Shown here one piece after another: positions 29,187 through 40,448 of a DNA stretch of 64,000 bases. This DNA is from Dehalococcoidia bacterium (lineage in GTDB: Bacteria > Chloroflexota > Dehalococcoidia > Bin125), in the NCBI GenBank assembly GCA_022825265.1, contig JAJDXE010000010.1:558001-622000 (forward strand), given 5' to 3'. Each line of letters starts with the position of its first letter. The stretch's first letter is position 1. The position numbers were made by a program, and so were the translations under genes. The notes beneath the pieces are model-generated. The model had not been told where the DNA came from and did not search any database. It saw only the letters and a list, made by a program, of their open reading frames with translations.

Positions 29187-30324
29187 GTGGCTGATGTTGA
29201 CGAGTTGCGCGGCTCGCTGGAGGCGTTGTCGGAGCAGTTGAGCGACGTTCTGGAGCGTCTTTGACCTGCCGGCGGTAGAAGCTGAAGTGGCAAGCCTGGA
29301 AACGGCATCGACCGCACCTGGCTTTTGGGACGACTCCGAAAACGCCCGAACAGTGATGAAGCGGCTGGCAGCGCGACAGCGCACCGTCGAAGTCTGGCGC
29401 GGCCTGGAATCTCGCGTCGCGGACGCCGTCGAGCTACTCGAATTGGCCGACGATGACGAATTGGCCCAGGATCTCGCGACAGAAGCGGCATCCATCGGCG
29501 AAGAAATCGAGCGCCGCTCGTTCGAGCTCGCCTTCTCCGGCCCATACGACGACCGCTCCGCCGTGATCTCGATCTACGCAGGTTCCGGCGGCATCGACTC
29601 GCAGGACTGGACCGAGATGCTCCTCCGCATGTACCAGCGCTGGGCCGAGCACGCCGGATTCGACGTCGACCTCGTCGACCTGGTCGAAGGCGAAGAAGCC
29701 GGCCTCAAGTCGGCCATGCTCGAGGTCCGCGGCGAGTCCGAAGGCGGCGGGGCCTACGGCTGGCTCCGCTCCGAGCACGGAGTCCATCGGCTCGTGCGCA
29801 TCTCGCCCTTCGACCAGAATCACGCGCGCCACACCTCGTTCGCCCGCGTCGAGATCATGCCCGAGACCGAAGGAGCCGCCGAGGTCGAAATCGACGACGA
29901 CGACATCAAGATCGACGTCTACCGCGCCTCCGGCAACGGCGGACAAAACGTGCAGAAGAACTCAACCGCAGTACGAATCACCCACCTGCCGACCGGATTT
30001 GTCGTCAGCTGCCAGAACGAGCGCTCACTCAGGCGCAACCGCGACTCCGCGATGCGAGTCTTAGAGGCTCGCCTCCTGATGCTCGAAGAGCAGAAGCGCG
30101 AGGAAGAACGCCTCGCGATCCGCGGCGAACACATCGAGGCCGGCTGGGGCAACCAGATCAGGTCTTACGTCCTGCAGCCCTACCGAATGGTCAAGGACCT
30201 CCGCACCCAGTTCGAGACCTCCGACGCCGACCGAGTCCTCGACGGTGATATCGACAACTTCCTGCGAGCCTCGCTGCAACATCAGATCGGCCAGCAAGCT
30301 CAGCGCGAGGGAGCGGTTGCATGA
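29187..30324 (+). CDS. prfB: Peptide chain release factor 2, +1 programmed frameshift at CTT TGA C (29259-29265)
   Basis: GTG 29187 MADVDELRGSLEALSEQLSDVLERL then TGA 29262-29264; +1 continues D LPAVEAEVASLETAS...; GGQ motif (SGNGGQNVQKNSTAVRITH). Confidence 0.93.
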
Positions 30325-31817
30325 GACGAGCAGGGCTGCTCCTGGCCGTCGCAGCGCTAGTCGTGCTCGGTTGGCTGTCTCTCACCATGTTCGCAACGGT
30401 CGATGCCCAGTCCGCCGAGGACGGCCCGACCGTCCAGGGCACACGATTCGAGAACTCCTGGCCAGACTCGGTCGTGGTCACAGCGCTGGTCGACAACGCC
30501 GCCGAGGTGGAGTCGGCAACTTTCCTCTACACAATCCTCCCCGAGGGCGCCCTGACCCGCGAGGCCGCCGAAATCAGCGAAGGCGACGTCACCCGCATCC
30601 GTGCCGAGTTCCCAACCCGCAACCCGCAACTCTGGATCCCCGCGGGAGCCGACTTTGAATGGCATTGGGAGTTCGTCTACGCGTCAGGCGAGACATTCGA
30701 GACCGAACCGCAAATCTGGCGTTACGAAGATCCACGCTTCGAATGGCAATCGCTCAAGGAAGGCGACCTCGAAATCGCCTGGTACCACGATCGTGGTGTC
30801 GCCGAAACGATGATGCGCGAAGGCCTGCAAGCACTCGAAGAGATATCTCCATTCCTCGGCCTGGACGAACTGATCCCAATCAAGGTCTACGTCTGGGCGA
30901 ACACTGAGGATGCGCGACAGGTCGAACGGATCCAGTCAGAGCGTTTCGAGGAATCGGTCATCACCGGTGGCACGAGGGTCCTCGCCGACCTCGTGCACAT
31001 CTACCAACCCTCCCGTTGGGTCGTGAGACACGAACTGACCCACGTCCTGACCAAGCTCGCCGGCGAAGGCCCCTACGGCGACCTCCCAGCCTGGTTGGAT
31101 GAAGGCATGGCCACGATCGCCGAAGGCGACTGGCTCGATCGCCGCGGCGGAGCGCTCCAGTTCGCGATCAACAACGACCAGGTGCTCTCCTTGCGCAGCA
31201 TGGAGTCCCCATCCAACCGGCCAGGATTCGTCGACATCTTCTACGGCCAGTCAGCCGCAATCGTGCTCTACCTGCTCCAGCAATACGGCACCGACAAGAT
31301 GAACGAGCTCTTCAGCACCTTCAAGGAAGGCTCATCCGTCGAGGATGCCCTGCAACGCGTCTACGGACTAGACAGAGAAACACTCGACAACGATTGGCGA
31401 GCATCGGTTGGTCTGAGCCCCCGAGAAGTGGAAGAAGACCGATCGACCGCGATTGAGGACGAAGTCATCGCCGGACCGGAGGTCGCCGAGGACGAGCAAG
31501 CAACCAGCGAAGACGCCGAGCGACAGGCCCAGCAGTCCACCGCCGGCCAGGACGATCAGGAGCAAGAAGCGTCCCAACAAGCCGCGCAAGCGTCCGACGA
31601 CGACGAACCAGAGCAATCCGCCGCCGCCCGCACCGAAGAAGAAATCGCCGAACGAACAGCAGAGATCCAGCGTCGTCAGGACCAGCGCCGGAGCGGTCCG
31701 GTCTTCGAGGTCCCAGCCCCCTTCCCCTGGGAATACCCGCTAATCGGCGTCGCCGGAGCCCTCGTGCTCCTCAGCGGCCTCTTCCTCGTCCGAGTCCTCA
31801 CCCCGCGCCGCGACTAA
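30321..31817 (+). CDS. Membrane-anchored zinc metallopeptidase (peptidase-MA-like)
   Basis: VVRHELTHVLTKLAGEG (HExxH), LPAWLDEGMA; N-terminal signal, C-terminal TM. Confidence 0.8.
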   Translation: MRRAGLLLAVAALVVLGWLSLTMFATVDAQSAEDGPTVQGTRFENSWPDSVVVTALVDNAAEVESATFLYTILPEGALTREAAEISEGDVTRIRAEFPTRNPQLWIPAGADFEWHWEFVYASGETFETEPQIWRYEDPRFEWQSLKEGDLEIAWYHDRGVAETMMREGLQALEEISPFLGLDELIPIKVYVWANTEDARQVERIQSERFEESVITGGTRVLADLVHIYQPSRWVVRHELTHVLTKLAGEGPYGDLPAWLDEGMATIAEGDWLDRRGGALQFAINNDQVLSLRSMESPSNRPGFVDIFYGQSAAIVLYLLQQYGTDKMNELFSTFKEGSSVEDALQRVYGLDRETLDNDWRASVGLSPREVEEDRSTAIEDEVIAGPEVAEDEQATSEDAERQAQQSTAGQDDQEQEASQQAAQASDDDEPEQSAAARTEEEIAERTAEIQRRQDQRRSGPVFEVPAPFPWEYPLIGVAGALVLLSGLFLVRVLTPRRD

Positions 31818-31834
31818 CGCTGCCATCCTCGCTC

Positions 31835-31860
31835 CGTTGCCCCGCGCCCCGACGCGAGGT
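31835..31860. repeat. Intergenic hairpin repeat CGTTGCCCCGCGCYCCGACGCG, copy 1
   Basis: cgttgccccgcgccccgacgcgaggt; matches 40262-40290. Confidence 0.5.
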
Positions 31861-31894
31861 AACGATGATTTGCAGTTGAGATTGCAGGAATCAA

Positions 31895-32791
31895 CTACCG
31901 CTGCTGAGATATCCGAGCCGCTCGAGTCACATTGTTCAGAAGCATCGCAACCGTCATCGGACCAACACCCCCGGGAACCGGCGTAATCGCCGCAGCGACC
32001 TCCGACACTGACTCGAAATCGACATCCCCGACCAGCCGATAACCACGCCTCCTCGTCGCGTCGTCCACCCGGTTGACGCCCACATCGATCACCGTGACGC
32101 CGCTGTGGACCATCTCGGCGGTAATCGTGTTCGGCCGTCCGGTGGCAGCGACAAGAATGTCGGCTTCCTTCGTGATCGAGTGCAGGTCCATCGTGTGCGT
32201 ATGACAGACAGTCACAGTCGCGTTCGCGCCCTGTCGCTTCTGAGCGAGCATCGCCGCAAGCGGCATCCCAACCAGTCGGCTGCGCCCCACGATCACCACA
32301 TGCTTGCCACCCGGGTCCGCGCCCGACCGCACAAGCAACTGCTGCACCCCATGCGGAGTCGCGGGCAGAAACCGTTCGCGGCCCTGCAGAATGCGCCCTT
32401 GGTTCGCGGGGTGCAATCCGTCGACATCCTTGAGTGGATCGATCCGGTCGAGCAGCGCGTCCGAGTCGACGCCTTCCGGGACCGGCAGTTGCAGAATGAT
32501 CCCGTGCACGTCTGGGTCAGCATTGAGTAGGTCAATGCGGTCGCGGATCCGGCGCTCAGTCTGCGCCGGTTCAGGATCCGCCTCGATCCGGTGAATGACG
32601 ACCTTGATTCCTGTCTCCTCGCCCGCCCGCTGCTTGCCTCGCACGTACGAGGCGGAGGCAGGGTCGTCGCCAACCAGGAGCACGGCAAGGTGGGGCAGCA
32701 GCCCTCGCGCGATCATGTCCTCGACCTGCCGTGTCAGCGCCTGCCGGATCCCGGCGGCGATGGCGGCGCCATCGATGATCGTGGCTGTCAT
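31895..32791 (-). CDS. folD: Methylenetetrahydrofolate dehydrogenase/cyclohydrolase
   Basis: LAVLLVGDDPASASYVRGKQRA; GIILQLPVPE; PATPHGVQQLL; VIVGRSRLVGMPLAAML; TPVPGGVGPMTVAML. Confidence 0.96.
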   Translation of the reverse strand: MTATIIDGAAIAAGIRQALTRQVEDMIARGLLPHLAVLLVGDDPASASYVRGKQRAGEETGIKVVIHRIEADPEPAQTERRIRDRIDLLNADPDVHGIILQLPVPEGVDSDALLDRIDPLKDVDGLHPANQGRILQGRERFLPATPHGVQQLLVRSGADPGGKHVVIVGRSRLVGMPLAAMLAQKRQGANATVTVCHTHTMDLHSITKEADILVAATGRPNTITAEMVHSGVTVIDVGVNRVDDATRRRGYRLVGDVDFESVSEVAAAITPVPGGVGPMTVAMLLNNVTRAARISQQR

Positions 32792-32891
32792 GCGATCAGG
32801 GTATGTCAGAGTCTCTACAGGAAATGTGCACTGGTTGCGCCGTTGTGGTTCACGGTCACCCTGACCAACCACGTTGATAGGCTGCGAATCG

Positions 32892-33278
32892 ATGTTCGGC
32901 GACTTGACCTGCGGCGTTGACCTACTCCTGCTCGAGCGGTTCGAGAGCGTGCTCAATCGCCATCCCGATCGCTTCCCGCGCCGCATCCTCACCGATCGCG
33001 AGCGCGACTACTGCGGCAATCGGCTGGCCGAAATGGCCGTCCGCTTCGCCGGCAAGGAAGCCGTGATGAAATGCCTCGGCACCGGAGTCCGAGGCGTGAA
33101 GTGGAAGGAAATCGAGATCCTGGCCAACGCCCGCGGCAAGCCCGTCGTCATCCTCCACGGAGGCGCTCGCGAGCGAGCCCACGAGATTGGCCTCGAGCGG
33201 ATCGAGATTAGCCTGACTCACGAAAAGAACATGGTCTGCGCATTCGCGGTGGGGCAACCAAGACTGGGAACTCGATAG
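32892..33278 (+). CDS. acpS: Holo-[acyl-carrier-protein] synthase
   Basis: CGVDLLLLERFESVLNRHPDRFPRRILTDRE...RFAGKEAVMKCLGTG...ISLTHEKN. Confidence 0.9.
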   Translation: MFGDLTCGVDLLLLERFESVLNRHPDRFPRRILTDRERDYCGNRLAEMAVRFAGKEAVMKCLGTGVRGVKWKEIEILANARGKPVVILHGGARERAHEIGLERIEISLTHEKNMVCAFAVGQPRLGTR

Positions 33279-33283
33279 GGGGA

Positions 33284-34978
33284 ATGACGATGAAGTTACT
33301 GACCTCGGCAGAGATGCGGGAGCTGGAAGAACGAGCGGAGGCGGCCGGCGTCTCAACCGACACCTTGATGGAGAACGCCGGACTCGCGGTCGCCCAGGAA
33401 ATCTGGATGCAGCTCGGCTCGCTCGAGGATCGGCGAATCGCTGTCCTGGTCGGCCCCGGCAACAACGGAGGCGACGGTCTGGTCGCCGCGCGACACCTCT
33501 TCGAGTGGGGAGCCCAGGTCCGCGCCTACGCGCTCAGAGAACGCAACGATGCTCAGTGGACGCAGACCGTCGAACTGGGCGTCCCCTGCGGCACCGTCTC
33601 CGAAGACGACAACTTCGAAGCGCTCGAGGCCTTGCTCTCCGGAGCCGAGGCGATCGTCGACGCGCTGCTGGGTACAGGTTCATCGCGACCAATCGAAGGC
33701 GATCTCGCCGAGATCATGACCCGGCTGGCAGCCATTCGATCAAGGACCGTCAAACCCAAGCTCGTCGCCGTCGACCTGCCAACCGGACTCGACGCCGACA
33801 GCGGCCGCCTCGACCCAATGGCAGTGGCAGCCGATGAGACCGTCACATTCCACGCGCCCAAGGTCGGCCTCTACATGCAACCCGGAGCGGCGGCGGCCGG
33901 TTCGGTGCAACAGGTAGACATCGGCATTCCTCCCGGCCTCGACGAAGACCTGCAAACCGAAGTCCTGGAGCGGCGCGCCGCCAAAGCGCTGCTTCCCGAC
34001 CGACCGGCCAACGCTCACAAGGGAACGTTCGGACGAGTCCTGGTCATCGCCGGCTCAGCCCGCTATCCCGGAGCCGCGGTCCTTGCCGCGCGCGGAGCCT
34101 ATCGAGCAGGAGCGGGACTGGTCACCATCGCCACGCCGCAATCAATCGCCTCGCAGATGGTCGCGGCTATTCCCGAAGCGACCTTCCTGCCGCTACCCGA
34201 ATACGACAATGGCGTGATCTCAGGATTCGCCGCCTGGGAGATCGTCAGGGACGAACTCGAATTGGTCGATGCCGTCGTGATCGGCTGTGGCTTCGGACGC
34301 CACGACCACAGCGGAAAGTTCGTCCGCGAGTTTCTGGTCTCCCCCGAAGTCGGCGCAGTCAATGGAATCGTGGTCGATGCCGACGGACTCAACCTGCTCG
34401 GCCCGGACACGTCCGTCCTGCCAAACGCAGTCGCGCCGGTCGTGCTCACCCCGCATCCCGGCGAGATGGGCACGCTGACCGGGCTCAGCACCGAAGACGT
34501 GCAGGGCCAGCGACTGACCATCGCCCGAGAGCGAGCGACAGAGTGGAACTGCCACGTCGTACTCAAGGGCGCGAACACCGTAGTCGCGACTCCCGACAAC
34601 CGAGCCCGCGTCTCCGAAGTCGCACAACCCGCTCTGGCGACCGCAGGCACCGGCGATGTCCTCAGCGGCGCGATCGGAGCCCTGATCGCACAGGGCCTCT
34701 CTCCATTCGACGCCGCGACCCTCGGCGTCTACCTCCACGGTGACGCCGGAAACCGCTCCGCGAGACTCCACGGAACCATCGGCGTCACCGCCGGAGACGT
34801 CGCTGACCAACTCGCCATGGCCTCAAGATCGCTGGCCGGCGAGGAACCAGTCGAATCCCCCTCGCTCGGAGGCTTCGGCATGGGCGGAGGAGGCGGAGAC
34901 ATGGGAGGCCTCGGCCAACTCGCCGGCTCCGGAGGCCTCGGCGGCGGACTCGAGGGACTCCTCGGCGGCCAGCAATGA
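33284..34978 (+). CDS. nnr: Bifunctional NAD(P)H-hydrate epimerase / ADP-dependent NAD(P)H-hydrate dehydratase
   Basis: VLVGPGNNGGDGLVAARHL; HKGTFGRVLVIAGS; LTPHPGEMGTLTG; ATAGTGDVLSGAIGALIAQGL. Confidence 0.93.
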   Translation: MTMKLLTSAEMRELEERAEAAGVSTDTLMENAGLAVAQEIWMQLGSLEDRRIAVLVGPGNNGGDGLVAARHLFEWGAQVRAYALRERNDAQWTQTVELGVPCGTVSEDDNFEALEALLSGAEAIVDALLGTGSSRPIEGDLAEIMTRLAAIRSRTVKPKLVAVDLPTGLDADSGRLDPMAVAADETVTFHAPKVGLYMQPGAAAAGSVQQVDIGIPPGLDEDLQTEVLERRAAKALLPDRPANAHKGTFGRVLVIAGSARYPGAAVLAARGAYRAGAGLVTIATPQSIASQMVAAIPEATFLPLPEYDNGVISGFAAWEIVRDELELVDAVVIGCGFGRHDHSGKFVREFLVSPEVGAVNGIVVDADGLNLLGPDTSVLPNAVAPVVLTPHPGEMGTLTGLSTEDVQGQRLTIARERATEWNCHVVLKGANTVVATPDNRARVSEVAQPALATAGTGDVLSGAIGALIAQGLSPFDAATLGVYLHGDAGNRSARLHGTIGVTAGDVADQLAMASRSLAGEEPVESPSLGGFGMGGGGGDMGGLGQLAGSGGLGGGLEGLLGGQQ

Positions 34979-35023
34979 CGTTGCGCCGGATCGATCTGTA
35001 GCCTTGATCGAGGAGGCCACGAC

Positions 35024-35656
35024 ATGGTTTCAACGCCGACCAAGCCAGAATCAACGGCGCAAACCGCCGCCTCGGATACACGCCCGGCGCCGATCACTCT
35101 CAAACTTCCAGCCAAATGGAGTACGAGCAACGAAACCATGTTGACGCTCTCCAGCCTCAACGATGGCTGGCTCTTCGAATTGACTGCCGATGGAGAGTTG
35201 GTGATCATGACGGGAGTCGGCTTCCGCAGCAGTGAACGTTCATTTGAGATTGGAATCGACATCGGTCTGTGGAACCGGCAAGTGAGCGCCGGCCATGTAT
35301 GCGGCGCCGACCTGTACGTTCGTCGAGAAGACTCATCGCTGCGCCTGCCCGATGTCGCCTGGATCAGCAAGGAGCGGCTGGGCAATGCCGATCCCGACGA
35401 AGGGGTCCTGGAGGTGTGTCCGGAGCTGATCGTTGAAGTCGTCTCAGTCTCCCAGAACATCGTGACGCAACAAGAAAAGATGAGGGAATGGATGGCTGCC
35501 GGAGCGTTGTTGGGCTGGCTTGTTGATCCTTATCAGGAAGTAGTCCTGGTCTACCGACCCGACACGGAGCCTGAGCAGCTCGAACGACCAGACAGCCTCA
35601 GCGGCGAAGATGTCTGCCAGGGCCTCGAAGTCAACCTGGAACGAATCTGGAAGTAA
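35024..35656 (+). CDS. Uma2/DUF820-family protein (PD-(D/E)XK fold)
   Basis: LRLPDVAWISKERL...CPELIVEVVSVSQNIVTQQEKMREWMAAGALLGWLVDP. Confidence 0.85.
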   Translation: MVSTPTKPESTAQTAASDTRPAPITLKLPAKWSTSNETMLTLSSLNDGWLFELTADGELVIMTGVGFRSSERSFEIGIDIGLWNRQVSAGHVCGADLYVRREDSSLRLPDVAWISKERLGNADPDEGVLEVCPELIVEVVSVSQNIVTQQEKMREWMAAGALLGWLVDPYQEVVLVYRPDTEPEQLERPDSLSGEDVCQGLEVNLERIWK

Positions 35657-35678
35657 CCACAGCTGAGGGGATTGCACG

Positions 35679-36005
35679 ATGTCGCGAGTGAGCTTCAACT
35701 GCACCATGCAAGAAGGACAGATCGGCGAAGAGCTTCGAGCCGAGCTCGCCGCCGCGCTGCAGCAGATCACCCAGGACGTACTCGGCGAGTCGCCCGACGA
35801 CGTCCCCGTAACCTTCTCGGATATTCCGTCCGGTTACGGCTTCCGCGGCGGCGAGCCGTCAACGACCTCGCTCGTCCGAGGCAGCATCGTCGGCGGAGTG
35901 ACCCAGGAAGTTCGTGAAGACTTCATGCGGCGAATCTGCGACAGCTGGATGGAGATCAGCGGCTGCACCGTCGACGAGCTGGTCGTTTCCGCCCGCGACG
36001 TCTAA
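35679..36005 (+). CDS. Tautomerase-like protein lacking N-terminal Pro
   Basis: 108 aa; MSRVSFNCTMQEGQIGEELRAELAAALQQITQDVLGESPDDVPVTFSDIP. Confidence 0.6.
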   Translation: MSRVSFNCTMQEGQIGEELRAELAAALQQITQDVLGESPDDVPVTFSDIPSGYGFRGGEPSTTSLVRGSIVGGVTQEVREDFMRRICDSWMEISGCTVDELVVSARDV

Positions 36006-36056
36006 GCGTGTGAGTTAGCATGAGTTCGTACTTCGAGACGAGAGAGGAAGTCTGAG

Positions 36057-36452
36057 ATGCCGTATTACCGTTGCGTAGTTCCCAAGGACTCGGTGCCCTA
36101 CGAGCAGCGAGCAGCGGTGGCCAAGGCCTTCACCGACATCCACTGCGGCAACACCGGCGCGCCGCGCAGTTTTGTCCACGTCGTCTTCGACGAGGCCGAC
36201 GACCGCTGGGCCACCCCCTACTTCCTCGACGGCGGCAACCGCGCCGGACGCTCGGAAGAGGTCAAAGCAGAGTTGCTCAGCGACCTCATGGGCGCCTTCC
36301 GCGAGATCACCGGCGTTGCCGAAGAAGACTTCAGCGGACGCATCACCGAGGGTCCCGCCAAGTGGACAATGGAGGGCGGGATGGTCCTGCCCGAGCCCGG
36401 CGAAGAGACCGAGGAGTGGTACTCCCACGGTCAGGCAGCCGCCGGCGGCTAA
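36057..36452 (+). CDS. Tautomerase-superfamily protein with Pro1
   Basis: MPYYRCVVPKDSVPYEQRAAVAKAFTDIHCGNTGAPRSFVHVVFDEAD. Confidence 0.7.
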   Translation: MPYYRCVVPKDSVPYEQRAAVAKAFTDIHCGNTGAPRSFVHVVFDEADDRWATPYFLDGGNRAGRSEEVKAELLSDLMGAFREITGVAEEDFSGRITEGPAKWTMEGGMVLPEPGEETEEWYSHGQAAAGG

Positions 36453-36473
36453 CGCCGCGAGCGAGGCGTTCCC

Positions 36474-37151
36474 ATGGTTTCCACACCTGAGAAACCAGTC
36501 GCGCCAGCGGAAGTGAGTTCAGCAACCTCCCCCGCTGGGCCGGAGAGGTTGGTTTTCGCGCCCGCAGACGAAGTGCGCTTGCAATTGCCTGCTCTTTGGC
36601 AAGTCGACGAGAGAGCGTTCCTGGACTTGTGTCGTCTCAATGAGACGCTGCGATTCGAAACCACCGAGGATGGGGCGCTCATCATCATGGTCGGAGAGGG
36701 ATGGGACACCAGCAAACTCGGAATGCGCTTGGGCTCGCAACTTCTCGCCTGGAGCGATGACATTGGCGGCGGAGGCGTTGGGGGCGCGAGTGGCACCGTT
36801 CGGATCAGCGAAACCGTGATGACGATCCCTGATGTCTGTTGGGTCAGCGACGAGCGCGTTGCTCAACAACCCGAAGGCTACGAAGGCGTGCTGCTGGCAG
36901 CCTGTCCGGAATTCGTTATCGAGATACGTTCGGAATCTGACTCGATCGAATCCCAGCAATCCAAGATGGATCGTTGGATTCAATACGGCGTTTTGCTCGG
37001 CTGGATGGTCGATCCCCTAGACGAAACGGTCTGGGTCTACCGTCCTGATACGGAACCGGAACTGGTGAAGCGACCCGATGAACTCAGCGGCGAGGATGTC
37101 TGCGCTGGGCTCGTCGTGAACTTTGCCCGGATCTGGCAATCGAACTCGTAA
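36474..37151 (+). CDS. Uma2/DUF820-family protein
   Basis: MTIPDVCWVSDERVAQQ...CPEFVIEIRSESDSIESQQSKMDRWIQYGVLLGWMVDP. Confidence 0.85.
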   Translation: MVSTPEKPVAPAEVSSATSPAGPERLVFAPADEVRLQLPALWQVDERAFLDLCRLNETLRFETTEDGALIIMVGEGWDTSKLGMRLGSQLLAWSDDIGGGGVGGASGTVRISETVMTIPDVCWVSDERVAQQPEGYEGVLLAACPEFVIEIRSESDSIESQQSKMDRWIQYGVLLGWMVDPLDETVWVYRPDTEPELVKRPDELSGEDVCAGLVVNFARIWQSNS

Positions 37152-37266
37152 CGCTCTCGATTGTCAACACGTCCACGTACTACCAGACCATCTGAATCGT
37201 CGTCGTTCAGCGTTGCAACACACCGACGGGGTAGGCTGAGAACCCACTGAGCTTTGGGGGGAACCA

Positions 37267-38508
<1,242 letters not shown>

Positions 38509-38528
38509 CCGGCAGGCCGGAGTGTCTC

Positions 38529-40235
38529 GTGCGCGAGCGTTCAGACGGCTGGCTCGGTCGGACCTGGCGGATCGCCGAGCCCCACGACGCCCCGCCGATC
38601 GAAGGGCTGGATGCGCCCTCATTCGTCGGACGTCTGCTCAGGCAGCGAGGCGTCGACACCGTCCCTGCCGCGCAAGAGTTTCTCAATCCCGAGTGGTACC
38701 AACCCGCTGATGCCTCGGTGCTCGGCGACTGGTCGGCGGCAATCGATCGCCTGGCGCTCGCCGCCAATCGCGGCGAGCCCGTGGCGATCTACGGCGACTA
38801 CGACGTCGACGGCATCACTGGCACCGCAATCCTCACCGAAGCCCTGCGAGGGGTCGGCATCGACGCCCGGCCATTCATTCCCCACCGAGAACGAGAAGGC
38901 TATGGCCTGCAGGACGCAGCCGTCGGACAGCTCGCCGCCGAAGGCGCAAAGGTACTGATCACCGCCGACTGCGGAATCACCGCGCTCGAAGAGATCGCCG
39001 CCGCGCGAGACCAACACGGACTCGACGTCGTCGTGCTCGACCACCACGAGCCGGCAGAGGCGCTGCCCGACGCCACTGCGATCGTCACGCCCAAGCGCGC
39101 ACCCAACGGACATCCACTGTCCGAGCTCTCAACCGGCGGTCTCGCCTACCGCTTCGGCCAGGCGCTCGCCGAGCGCATCTCTACCCAGCCCGCTCAAAGC
39201 CGTTGGCTCGACCTCGCCGCCATGTCAACCGTCGCCGACGTCGTCCCCCTGCGCGGCGAGAATCGCTGGATCGTGCACCAGGGACTCCGCGCCCTGGAAT
39301 CAACCGACAGACCCGGCCTGCGCGCCCTGCTCAGCGGTCGTCGAGGCAACGGACCAATCGACACCGAGACCATCGGCTTCCAGCTCGCGCCCAAGATCAA
39401 CGCCGCCGGCCGCCTTGACGATGCCTCGCTCGCGCTGGAGATGCTGATCGAGCGACGACCAGACCAGGCCCGCGAGCTGGCCGGCCGACTGGAATCGCTG
39501 AACGACGAGCGCCGCCGCCTGACGGCCGACGCCATGTCCGACGCCGAACAGCAGATTCGCCGTCAACTCGACCCATCCGGTCAGGCCCCGCTCGTGCTCT
39601 TCGTCGGCGGCGAGGACATTCACCACGGGATCGTCGGCATCGTCGCTGGACGCCTCGCCGATCAGTGGTCGCGCCCCGCATTCGTCTGGTCTGTGATCGA
39701 CAACGAAGCCCGAGCCTCAGGTCGCAGCGCCGCCGGATTCAACCTCGTCCGCATGCTCGATTCCGCCCGCGACCTGCTGGTCCGAGGCGGCGGCCACGCC
39801 AGGGCCGCGGGGTTCTCTGCCGAACCCTCCCAGCTCGGCCCCCTCATGGCTCGCCTCAACGAGGCAGCTCAGCATCAGCTAGACGCCGGCGAGGCCGGAG
39901 CCTGGGCCGCGCTCGAGGGCCGAATGAACATCGACGCACAGGTCCCCCTCTCCGCCGTCACCCGTCAGACCGTCGGCTGGATCGAGCGCCTCGCCCCCTT
40001 TGGAGAAGGCAACCCCGCGCCGACCTTCCTCAGCAATCAAGTCGCCGTGCGCCAGGCCAAGACCGTCGGAGCCGACGGAGCCCACCTACGCCTCGACCTG
40101 GAAGGCTGGTCAGCCATCGGCTGGCGACTCGGCCAAGCCGCCGCCGAAGTCAAATCGCAAGTAGACATCGTCTGGCGCCTCCGACGAGGCCTCAGAGGCC
40201 ACCCAGAACTAGAAATCATCGACCTCGCGGTCTAG
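38529..40235 (+). CDS. recJ: Single-stranded-DNA-specific exonuclease RecJ
   Basis: VAIYGDYDVDGITGTAIL; LITADCGITA; VVLDHHEPAEALPDA; GGGHARAAGFS. GTG start 38529. Confidence 0.93.
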   Translation: MRERSDGWLGRTWRIAEPHDAPPIEGLDAPSFVGRLLRQRGVDTVPAAQEFLNPEWYQPADASVLGDWSAAIDRLALAANRGEPVAIYGDYDVDGITGTAILTEALRGVGIDARPFIPHREREGYGLQDAAVGQLAAEGAKVLITADCGITALEEIAAARDQHGLDVVVLDHHEPAEALPDATAIVTPKRAPNGHPLSELSTGGLAYRFGQALAERISTQPAQSRWLDLAAMSTVADVVPLRGENRWIVHQGLRALESTDRPGLRALLSGRRGNGPIDTETIGFQLAPKINAAGRLDDASLALEMLIERRPDQARELAGRLESLNDERRRLTADAMSDAEQQIRRQLDPSGQAPLVLFVGGEDIHHGIVGIVAGRLADQWSRPAFVWSVIDNEARASGRSAAGFNLVRMLDSARDLLVRGGGHARAAGFSAEPSQLGPLMARLNEAAQHQLDAGEAGAWAALEGRMNIDAQVPLSAVTRQTVGWIERLAPFGEGNPAPTFLSNQVAVRQAKTVGADGAHLRLDLEGWSAIGWRLGQAAAEVKSQVDIVWRLRRGLRGHPELEIIDLAV

Positions 40236-40261
40236 GGCCTGTTCACACTGACTCTATCGTT

Positions 40262-40290
40262 CGTTGCCCCGCGCTCCGACGCGGGGCCCA
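40262..40290. terminator. Intergenic hairpin, copy 2 of GCCCCGCG/CGCGGGGC repeat
   Basis: GCCCCGCG (40266-40273) ctccga CGCGGGGC (40280-40287): 8-bp perfect stem shortly after the recJ stop. Confidence 0.4.
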
Positions 40291-40448
40291 GACCTTAATC
40301 ATGGCTAGCAGCAATGCTGTTTCACCCACGTCCCAGCTTCGCGGGCGGATCTGCCTCTTCCGAAATAGCAGTCGAGCCGTTCGGAAACCTCCTCCTCATC
40401 CGTTAGCCTGAGTCGAAATCTGGCGTGTGAGCTTCGGAGGGTTTCGTC

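Noticed and set aside
29187-29264. prfB as a frameshifted pseudogene
   Set aside because: The break is the canonical CTT TGA C programmed frameshift site with upstream SD-like GGAG.
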